Assembly: GCA_019310865.1 (NCBI GenBank)
Contig: JAFDDL010000312.1
Coordinates: forward strand, 1-5,208
DNA length: 5,208 bases
DNA from: Deltaproteobacteria bacterium
Lineage (GTDB): Bacteria; Desulfobacterota; Desulfobacteria; Desulfobacterales; JAFDDL01
Reading direction: 5' to 3'
A program made the translations under genes and the position numbers. Positions 1-5,208 of this stretch are shown in pieces. Each line of letters begins with the position of its first letter. Within the stretch, counting starts at the first letter, position 1. The notes under the pieces are model-generated. The model saw only the letters and a program-made list of their open reading frames with translations. It was not told where the DNA came from and did not search any database.

Positions 1-1127
1 TAAAGATAATTGACCTTGAGGGAGACCCGAGAAACAGGGGCCGGATTCATGGCGAGGAATTAAGACTGGATATTCAAGATGTTATAGAGAATTATACCCG
101 TGCCATGGAGATCATCTATCAGGTTGACGGGAAAGCCTACCTCGAAGAATTCATGGCGTATCAGGACTTCGAGGGGGCAATCCGCAGATGGGCGCCGGAC
201 CTCTTCGAAGAGGTGCAAGGTATCGCCGAAGGGGCGAATGTCACACCGGAAACAGCCCTGATGTTGCAGCTCTGTGATGAAGAAGCCACCTACGGCGTCC
301 ATAGGTGGTTCAGCAGATATCATCAAGGCAAGTGCTCCACCTTTGCGGTGAAAAGCGATGGCGCCCATCCCACCCTGTCGGGCCAGAATATGGATCTCAG
401 TGGGTATACGGAAAACAGACAGGTGCTTTTCAGAATAACGGATGACCGAACCGGTTTGGAGACCTATATATTCAGCTATGCGGGCATTATTGCGCTCGAT
501 GGCGTCAACAACAGTCCCCTTGGCGTGGTATGTAATTCTTTGTGGGCGCTCCAACCGTGCAACAATGGTCTGCCGACCGCCTTTGTTTTGCGTCGCATCC
601 TGGATCAAACAAATTTTGACGACGCCGTCGGATTTCTCCACGAGATCAAGCATGCCGGCGGTCAGAATTTCGTGATCAGCACGCCCGATCAAATTGGATC
701 GTTTGAATGTTCGGCCAATAACGTCAAGGAATATCGGGCTCGTGACGACGGCATGCGAGTGGTGCATACCAATCGTGCCCTGGTGAATACCGATAGACGG
801 GCGGAAACTAAAGACAAGAAGACTGCCATACCGTGGGTGATGTACGAAGCGGATTCCCGTTGCCGGTTTGCCTCCATCGGTGCACGGCTTGCCTTTCATG
901 ATCGGGAAATAACACTCGAAGATGCAAAGAATGCATTGCGGGCGAAAGATGATTCCAAACACCCGGTCAGCAGAGAATTGGGGAATCACGCCGATTTCGC
1001 TGCCATCGGCTTTACCACGGGTTCCGTGATCTACGAGCTTAGCGACGCCCCCAAATTGCATATTGCCTCCGGCCCTCCCAGCATTACCGAGTACCGGACG
1101 TTTCCGTTTCCATTTGAGCGATCATAA
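1..1127 (+). CDS. C45-family autoproteolytic acyltransferase/hydrolase (AAT-like Ntn-hydrolase), 5' end outside window
   Basis: This is a homologue of acyl-CoA:6-aminopenicillanic acid acyltransferase (peptidase family C45). These are N-terminal-nucleophile amidohydrolases or acyltransferases that usually self-cleave just before a catalytic cysteine; the bacterial substrates are mostly unknown. The frame is open from base 3. Taking the Lys at 3-5 as residue 1, 374 residues are visible. Residues 1-17 (KIIDLEGDPRNRGRIHG) match the family's N-terminal L-x-G-x-x-x-x-R-G-x-x-H-G pattern, so the start lies just left of the window and the ATG at 105 is internal. Other landmarks are the candidate nucleophile Cys111 in GKCSTFAV, GQNMD at 127-131, PLGVVCNSL around 172-180, HTN at 255-257, and a C-terminal SGPPSITEY near 356-364. 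No signal peptide can be judged. The residue before Cys111 is Lys, whereas the Penicillium enzyme has Gly. It converges with the PHP hydrolase gene, 42 bases apart. The family is secure; the substrate is not. Confidence 0.88.
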   Translation, partial: KIIDLEGDPRNRGRIHGEELRLDIQDVIENYTRAMEIIYQVDGKAYLEEFMAYQDFEGAIRRWAPDLFEEVQGIAEGANVTPETALMLQLCDEEATYGVHRWFSRYHQGKCSTFAVKSDGAHPTLSGQNMDLSGYTENRQVLFRITDDRTGLETYIFSYAGIIALDGVNNSPLGVVCNSLWALQPCNNGLPTAFVLRRILDQTNFDDAVGFLHEIKHAGGQNFVISTPDQIGSFECSANNVKEYRARDDGMRVVHTNRALVNTDRRAETKDKKTAIPWVMYEADSRCRFASIGARLAFHDREITLEDAKNALRAKDDSKHPVSRELGNHADFAAIGFTTGSVIYELSDAPKLHIASGPPSITEYRTFPFPFERS

Positions 1128-1147
1128 ATAAGGATGATGTTAAGTTT

Positions 1148-1165
1148 TAAAAGACACGCCTTTTA
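1148..1165. terminator. Possible weak bidirectional terminator between convergent genes
   Basis: The 42 bases between the two convergent stop codons hold a short, AT-rich inverted repeat: TAAAAG pairs with CTTTTA around a six-base loop. It has T or A tracts on both sides, so it could act in either direction. The stem has only one G-C pair and is thermodynamically weak. The location is what suggests termination; the structure alone would not. Confidence 0.25.
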
Positions 1166-1169
1166 TCTT

Positions 1170-3227
1170 CTATTTTGCACTGCGATTCGTATAGACTTCC
1201 AGAGCCTTTTTATAGATCTCAATCACTTCCTTTTGCTCCAACGGATTTCGATAATGTGCCTTTGTCTCGGCCCAATCGATGGCCTGGCGAATGTGCGCGG
1301 CTAAAAAGCTTGCATCGTCGTCCGACCAGATTTTATCGTCACCGACTTCCACATAGATGGGGCTCGTGTGCGCCATTGCAGGGATTCCGGGTGACCCGAG
1401 AACATCCCAGTGCTGATAGGGAAGCAGCACAGAGCCTCGAACGCGCGCTGCAAACCAGCCGCTGGTCTTTACCATAATGGTTTTATCAAGCGTGGTTTGC
1501 CGGGTTTGCGCATCGATTTTCCGGGTGGCGACAACTTTTCCGTTGTGCACAATCTCCAGGACGTCCGCGGGATAACCAACCGGTATGTCCACATGGGCTG
1601 AAAGCTTAATCTTCTTTTTTCCTTTATATTGGAGGATGGCGCCGATCGGTTGATCGTCGGCTGTAAAAGTCAGGAGTGGTCCCGTGGTCACGAAGGTTCG
1701 ACCCGCCTTGACGGCTTCGATCCATCGGTCGTAACTAAGGTTGTCGCCATCTATATGGGCGTAAGTTCGAACCGAGCCGACCACCTGTATGTTGAGCATC
1801 TTGTCGGTCCCGGCAGTTAAGGGAATCCGTGCGCCGGTGTTGAGGAATTTATAATACCACTGGGCCGCCCCCGGCATATGGGTTCCGGGAAGCAACGCGC
1901 CCGGCGGCAGGGGATAACTCGCCTGAAAAGGATCTTGCTGATACCATGTGAAAAGATCGATGGCGTCGATTTTCTCCAGGGCAATGTCAACCACCAGTTC
2001 ACCACCTGGATTGGGGAAATGGGCCCAGGTGACAATACCGCCTTGCGCATGGACCTTGTCGGCTTGCTGCGCCATGGCGGGATAATCAAAGCCGCCGTAT
2101 ACACCTTCCGGCGGTGCCCCCCAGGTGATTGGATAAACCAGCTCTTTCAGGCGCAGCATGTTGGTGTGGCCCAGCCAGCTATGTCGCGCCTCCTCGTTGA
2201 CATAGACAATGTGATCATCGTGGGACAGCTTACTCACCGCCCCGGTGAATTGTTCCACATCTGTGTACAAGGGCCCCCATTTGGAGACCAGCACATTGAC
2301 AACGTTCAACCCCTCGGCCTGCGCCTCCAGGAGCGCATTATGAACCTTGAGAAAATGAACATGGGTATCGCCGGAATACCATCCGCGCCCGGGCATATCG
2401 ATCCAGTGTTTGATCGTGACCAATACGGATTTTTGATCCGCGTCGCCAACCGTAAACACGGCTTTGGCGGTTTCGTACTCCATGCCCTTGACCGCCTCAA
2501 TGGTGTAGCTGCCTACCGGCAGGTCGGCAATGGTCTCCGATCGCACGTAGGCATAATTCTTACCATCAATCAAGACATCACCGCCGATATCGTCCCGAAG
2601 CGTCGGCAGGATTTTTTTCTGGTGCCCGCGCGGGGGCCAGTAATCCCCCTTGCTGTCGGAAATGCAGATCCGCGCCGCAACCGGGTTGCCCGCATCATCC
2701 TGCAGACTGATGATTATCGGATAGGCGTCCGTCTGATCGGCAAGCCCGGTTTCATGCATTTCGGCTGGAAAATCCGGCGCCGTACGGATTGAAATGATCC
2801 GCCATTGACCGTCTTGCTCTTTTTTTAAATCAAAATTCAAAATATTAACCGTGGCACCGCTGTCTATGATAAATGACACCGGTCCCACAGTGATGCCCGC
2901 CTCTGTAACTAGGTAATCTGCATACTTAAAATTAATATTATCAAAGTAAAGGTCCGTTGCCATCCGAGCAATATGTCCTTCCACTGTTGGGCTATAGACG
3001 ATTTGATCCGAGAGCGCCTCGCCGGCAAGCTGTGCATCGCCGTTGAGCACGCCCAAGGCGTATTGATAAATCACTTGCCGGGCCGCCTCAACATTTTTGT
3101 CCAGGTGAGCATGCGCCTTCATGGAAAGACTCACACTCAAAATGAGGAGAACCGCCAAAAACCCGATATTGAGTCGGGCCTTTGCTAGTTGGGAATGAAT
3201 CGCCAGGTATTTTATTGGTTTTTCCAT
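1170..3227 (-). CDS. Exported CehA/McbA-family PHP-domain metallohydrolase with N-terminal NTF2-like domain
   Basis: This 685-residue protein has four visible parts. Residues 1-40 look like a signal peptide: a basic n-region, the hydrophobic stretch IGFLAVLLILSVSLSM, and an AHA cleavage site near residue 40, so it is probably exported. Residues about 41-150 resemble an NTF2/SnoaL-like alpha+beta domain. Residues about 168-275 look like a beta-sandwich (regulatory or Ig-like) domain. Residues about 280-520 are the PHP-type domain, with GWYSGDTHVH (282-291), NEEARHSWLGH (344-354), AHFPNPGGE (402-410), AGTDKM (472-477) and the family signature AGRTFVTTGPLL (508-519). Another beta-rich region follows. 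CehA is known as a carbaryl hydrolase and McbA as a related enzyme, but most members have no known substrate. Likely metal ligands are H289, H291, H403 and D475. The usual PHP T-D-H motif is missing after the first strand. The start is supported by AAAGGA seven bases upstream. It lies 21 bases after the thiolase remnant and is probably co-transcribed with it. Confidence 0.85.
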   Translation of the reverse strand: MEKPIKYLAIHSQLAKARLNIGFLAVLLILSVSLSMKAHAHLDKNVEAARQVIYQYALGVLNGDAQLAGEALSDQIVYSPTVEGHIARMATDLYFDNINFKYADYLVTEAGITVGPVSFIIDSGATVNILNFDLKKEQDGQWRIISIRTAPDFPAEMHETGLADQTDAYPIIISLQDDAGNPVAARICISDSKGDYWPPRGHQKKILPTLRDDIGGDVLIDGKNYAYVRSETIADLPVGSYTIEAVKGMEYETAKAVFTVGDADQKSVLVTIKHWIDMPGRGWYSGDTHVHFLKVHNALLEAQAEGLNVVNVLVSKWGPLYTDVEQFTGAVSKLSHDDHIVYVNEEARHSWLGHTNMLRLKELVYPITWGAPPEGVYGGFDYPAMAQQADKVHAQGGIVTWAHFPNPGGELVVDIALEKIDAIDLFTWYQQDPFQASYPLPPGALLPGTHMPGAAQWYYKFLNTGARIPLTAGTDKMLNIQVVGSVRTYAHIDGDNLSYDRWIEAVKAGRTFVTTGPLLTFTADDQPIGAILQYKGKKKIKLSAHVDIPVGYPADVLEIVHNGKVVATRKIDAQTRQTTLDKTIMVKTSGWFAARVRGSVLLPYQHWDVLGSPGIPAMAHTSPIYVEVGDDKIWSDDDASFLAAHIRQAIDWAETKAHYRNPLEQKEVIEIYKKALEVYTNRSAK

Positions 3228-3234
3228 GCGACTG

Positions 3235-3240
3235 TCCTTT
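3235..3240 (-). promoter_or_regulatory. Ribosome-binding site of the PHP hydrolase gene
   Basis: AAAGGA on the minus strand ends seven bases before the ATG at 3227. It sits inside the 21-base gap after the stop codon of the thiolase remnant. Ribosomes ending on the remnant would therefore release close to this site, so translational coupling is possible. Confidence 0.7.
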
Positions 3241-3248
3241 CTTTGAAT

Positions 3249-3473
3249 TTAGCTGTCCATATTTTCAAATATCGTTGTGGCACCCTGACCGGCGCCGTTG
3301 CCAATCCCAAAGTCCTCGATCATACGGGGTTTCACCTTGGGGTTTCGTTCCAATAGCTTCCGAACCAGGATCGCGCCCACATCATCCATACGGGTTGCTT
3401 CCAGTTTACCCCGGCCGCCCCTTGCAAACGGTGAGCGAACACCATCCACGATGACTGCTTTTCTCAATCTCAT
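3249..3473 (-). pseudogene. Thiolase (acetyl-CoA acyltransferase) remnant: N-terminus fused in frame to C-terminal tail
   Basis: This 74-codon reading frame starts with a clear thiolase N-terminus: KAVIVDGVRSPFARGG at 5-20, then the family's helix and MIEDFGIGN at 51-59, the position of the usual I-D-D-V-x-x-G-N. Intact thiolases are about 390-430 residues. The next residues, GAGQGATTIFENMDS (60-74), do not continue the N-terminal fold. They resemble the extreme C-terminus of thiolases, where a C-x-G-G-G-Q-G segment precedes a final strand ending near I-F-E. The simplest reading is an in-frame internal deletion of roughly 320-350 codons that kept the natural stop. The nucleophilic Cys, the G-H-P histidine and the C-terminal catalytic Cys are all absent, so it cannot be an active thiolase. 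It has a strong ribosome-binding site (GGGAG, six bases from the ATG). It follows the synthetase alpha gene, a sensible partner for a thiolase. The N-terminal match is firm; the C-terminal match is recalled family knowledge. Confidence 0.8.
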
Positions 3474-3479
3474 GATTAT

Positions 3480-3487
3480 CTCCCTTT
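3480..3487 (-). promoter_or_regulatory. Strong ribosome-binding site of the thiolase remnant
   Basis: AAAGGGAG on the minus strand is six bases from the ATG at 3473. This is a near-ideal Shine-Dalgarno site. It fixes the start of the remnant and suggests the short frame may still be translated. Confidence 0.7.
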
Positions 3488-3503
3488 CTAATTCCTACAC
3501 CAA

Positions 3504-3509
3504 ATTATA
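3504..3509 (-). promoter_or_regulatory. Possible sigma70-type -10 element (TATAAT)
   Basis: A perfect TATAAT lies on the minus strand, 30 bases upstream of the thiolase-remnant ATG. It would place a transcript start near 3497, ahead of the ribosome-binding site. No good -35 hexamer lies 16-18 bases further upstream (the sequence there is close to GATAGA), so this could be chance in an AT-rich gap. If real, it would give the remnant and the PHP hydrolase a promoter separate from the synthetase genes. Confidence 0.3.
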
Positions 3510-3591
3510 TCTTTTCTTCCCCGGCCTCTATCCGCTCTGCAATCGATCCAAGTTTTCACTTCCCAGCTTTAACTTACCACACCAAGGAGTG

Positions 3592-5037
3592 CTATTCGCA
3601 TGTACAATTTTCCTTTCTTTTGTATTGATGGTATCGGTACAAATGCATGAGCGCCCTTGCCGCCCTTCTGACCGACGGGTATGCCGGAATTCCGGCTTTG
3701 CAGAATCGGTGCCTTATTTCAGCGCCCTTTGCAGCCAGGTCCGGATCACCGCCGTCAAAATCGAGGCTGACAACCGTCGGTTTTGGATTTGTTTTGCTGT
3801 TCAGGCATTCAATCACCGCCGGTATTGTATCCGGATACTGCCCATCCTGAATGTGATAGATTTTCCGCGGAATTAAATGATCGATAAGGACCATCGCGCA
3901 TGCCGGCTCCTGATCGATCAATTGGAGTACATCTGCCAGGTGATCCGGAACCCAGGTTGGAAAGCTGTCAAGGGGATTTCCCACAATGGATCCGACATCT
4001 ACAATTTTTTCTCGAAGTGTTGTCCAAGTTGCTTTTGAAAGTTCCGGTACCACCAATCCTTCCGTCACTGCCGTATCACCGGCAATGACACATTTACCAC
4101 CCCCACCACTGCCGATGAACAAACCTTTTCCTGTCGGCTCAGGCAAAAGACCCAGCGCGAGGATAGCGTCCATCCAATCCTCCAAGGTCTCCACACGCGT
4201 CACGCCGGCTTGGTTAAAAAAAGCGTCCCACGCGGCATGGCTCCCGGCCATGGCCCCGGTGTGGGAAGCCACCGTTTTGGCCCCGGCCTCGGATCTGCCA
4301 CCCATGAGCATGACGATGGGCTTTTGCGGAGTGATTGCCTTGGCCAAGTTCAGCAATCTTCTGCCATCGCGAACATTTTCCAGATACATGGCGATAATCT
4401 TGATCTTTTCATCTGCTGCAAAGTATTCAAGGTAGTCACATGCATCAAGCACCGCCGCGTTGCCGAAGCTGACTGCCTTGTCTATGCCCATGTTCAGCGA
4501 GCAGGCATATTCAGTAATGCGCTGGGTAATGCCGCCGCTCTGGGAAATAATGCCCAGCGGACCAGCGATTCCCGGGCTGGCCCCATAGAGTGTGAGGCCC
4601 GATGGCGGACAATACACACCCATGCAATTAGGCCCGATGACCATGAGATCGTTGCGTCTTGAAATGTCGACAACCTGGGCCTCCAGTGCCGCGCCTTCCC
4701 CGGTTCCGATCTCCTTAAAGCCCGCTGTCAGCAAATGAATATGCCGCAATCCGATGCGAGCGCATGTCTCCAGCAAGTCGGGAATGCGTTTGGCAGCCAA
4801 CGATACAATGGCCAGGTCCGGGACTTCCGGCAGAGCCTCCAGGCTCGGGTAGACTTTAACCCCCATGATTTCGTCTGCCTTGGGATTGATGGGATATAAT
4901 CTTCCCCTGTATCCGCATTCCAAAATCCGGCTTAGATAACTCGAACCACCGAAATTAAACCCCTTGCTTGAAACGCCCACAACGGCGATGCTTTTGGGGT
5001 TGAAAAATTTACCTAAATTTCTGCTTGACATTTTCAT
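3592..5037 (-). CDS. ADP-forming acyl-CoA (acetate-CoA) synthetase, alpha subunit
   Basis: The alpha subunit of an NDP-forming acyl-CoA synthetase works with an ATP-grasp beta subunit in the cytoplasm. Together they interconvert acyl-CoA + ADP + phosphate and free acid + CoA + ATP through a phosphohistidine. The 481-residue product begins with a CoA-binding Rossmann domain (FFNPKSIAVVG at 11-21, YPINPKA at 48-54). It continues with the succinyl-CoA-ligase-like domain: GPNCMG (135-140), SQSGG (165-169), YLENVRDG (218-225) and the phosphohistidine motif SHTGA (258-262, His259). A third domain follows with GSGGGG (309-314) and a C-terminal AGIPAYPSVRRAARAL typical of the family. Length is normal for an unfused alpha subunit. 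I chose the ATG at 5037 because AGAAGG lies eight bases upstream and the gene then follows the beta stop by four bases. The ATG at 5076 would overlap the beta gene, and its first 13 residues do not look like the family. The acyl substrate (acetyl, aryl or branched) cannot be told from sequence. Confidence 0.92.
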   Translation of the reverse strand: MKMSSRNLGKFFNPKSIAVVGVSSKGFNFGGSSYLSRILECGYRGRLYPINPKADEIMGVKVYPSLEALPEVPDLAIVSLAAKRIPDLLETCARIGLRHIHLLTAGFKEIGTGEGAALEAQVVDISRRNDLMVIGPNCMGVYCPPSGLTLYGASPGIAGPLGIISQSGGITQRITEYACSLNMGIDKAVSFGNAAVLDACDYLEYFAADEKIKIIAMYLENVRDGRRLLNLAKAITPQKPIVMLMGGRSEAGAKTVASHTGAMAGSHAAWDAFFNQAGVTRVETLEDWMDAILALGLLPEPTGKGLFIGSGGGGKCVIAGDTAVTEGLVVPELSKATWTTLREKIVDVGSIVGNPLDSFPTWVPDHLADVLQLIDQEPACAMVLIDHLIPRKIYHIQDGQYPDTIPAVIECLNSKTNPKPTVVSLDFDGGDPDLAAKGAEIRHRFCKAGIPAYPSVRRAARALMHLYRYHQYKRKENCTCE

Positions 5038-5041
5038 GATA

Positions 5042-5208
5042 TCAGCCTTCTGAATTGTCGAGTATGACCAGTGCATCTACTGCCACCGGTTGGTTTTCCT
5101 GCAGTATGACCGGGTTGATGTCGATCTCGCTGATCTGCTCGTATTCCAGTCCAATCTGCCCGAGGGTCACCAGCATGTCGGCCAGCGCATCCCGGTCGGC
5201 AGCCGGTT
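5042..5208 (-). CDS. ADP-forming acyl-CoA synthetase, beta (ATP-grasp) subunit, C-terminal end only
   Basis: The last 54 codons and TGA stop of a gene that enters from the right edge. The visible peptide includes LADMLVTLGQIG, then EIDINPVIL (27-35 of the visible part) and AVDALVIL. This is the C-terminal signature of ATP-grasp subunits of ADP-forming acyl-CoA synthetases and succinyl-CoA synthetase beta chains; the conserved Asp and Asn lie in the ATP/metal-binding part of the fold. It supplies the ATP-binding half of the enzyme whose alpha subunit starts four bases downstream, so the pair is probably translationally coupled. Whether it is a short stand-alone beta subunit or a longer fusion cannot be seen here. 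Confidence 0.88.
   Translation of the reverse strand, partial: PAADRDALADMLVTLGQIGLEYEQISEIDINPVILQENQPVAVDALVILDNSEG
5046..5051 (-). promoter_or_regulatory. Ribosome-binding site that sets the alpha-subunit start
   Basis: AGAAGG on the minus strand lies within the last codons of the beta gene, eight bases before the ATG at 5037. It is 14 bases from the second ATG at 5031, which makes 5037 the better start. It rules against the upstream ATG at 5076. Confidence 0.65.

Noticed and set aside
60..1061. Long minus-strand open frame (333 codons) opposite the C45 gene
   Set aside because: The plus-strand protein shows clear family motifs along the same stretch. The antisense product has no recognisable domain, and its length is explained by the codon use of the real gene.
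1878..2792. Plus-strand open frame of 304 codons inside the PHP hydrolase gene
   Set aside because: It lies entirely within a well-supported gene on the other strand, and its product shows no family motifs. I treat it as a shadow.
3550..3561. Small hairpin (AAGT-GAAA-ACTT) between the alpha gene and the thiolase remnant
   Set aside because: The four-base stem is too short and AT-rich for a terminator, no T-tract follows it, and such repeats are common by chance.
3298..3876. Plus-strand open frame spanning the thiolase remnant, the gap and the end of the alpha-subunit gene
   Set aside because: It crosses two recognisable minus-strand coding regions and has no motif or convincing start signal of its own.
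5038..5076. Upstream ATG at 5076 as the alpha-subunit start
   Set aside because: It would overlap the beta-subunit end by 35 bases and add 13 residues unlike the family. The ATG at 5037 has a well-placed ribosome-binding site.

Overview
The window reads as an ordinary piece of bacterial chromosome, about 93% coding, with two transcription units that converge near 1130-1170. No tRNA, rRNA, CRISPR array, insertion sequence or phage gene is visible. The split ADP-forming acyl-CoA synthetase subunits, a thiolase remnant and a moderate GC content would fit an anaerobic acid-degrading lineage such as Desulfobacterota. That placement is only an inference; nothing here fixes the taxon.

Left unit (+ strand): a C45-family (acyl-CoA:6-aminopenicillanate acyltransferase-like) Ntn-hydrolase runs from beyond the left edge to 1127. 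Its reading frame is open to base 3, and the upstream codons encode the family's conserved N-terminal motif. The first ATG in the window (105) is therefore not the start.

Right unit (- strand, read right to left): it begins with the last 54 codons of an ATP-grasp beta subunit of an ADP-forming acyl-CoA synthetase (5042-5208). Four bases later comes the matching CoA-binding/phosphohistidine alpha subunit (3592-5037). After a 118-base gap with no clear terminator there is a 74-codon remnant of a thiolase (3249-3473), then a 685-residue exported CehA/McbA-type PHP metallohydrolase (1170-3227). The synthetase and thiolase would naturally work together at the end of acyl-CoA breakdown: the thiolase cleaves a 3-ketoacyl-CoA, and the synthetase turns the acyl-CoA into free acid plus ATP. 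The secreted hydrolase has no obvious link to that pathway.

The most notable feature is the thiolase remnant. It is not a simple truncation: about 59 N-terminal thiolase residues are joined in frame to what looks like the last 13-15 residues of a thiolase C-terminus, with all catalytic residues lost between them. It keeps a strong ribosome-binding site and its own stop codon. I see no evidence for a wholly new multi-gene system in this window.
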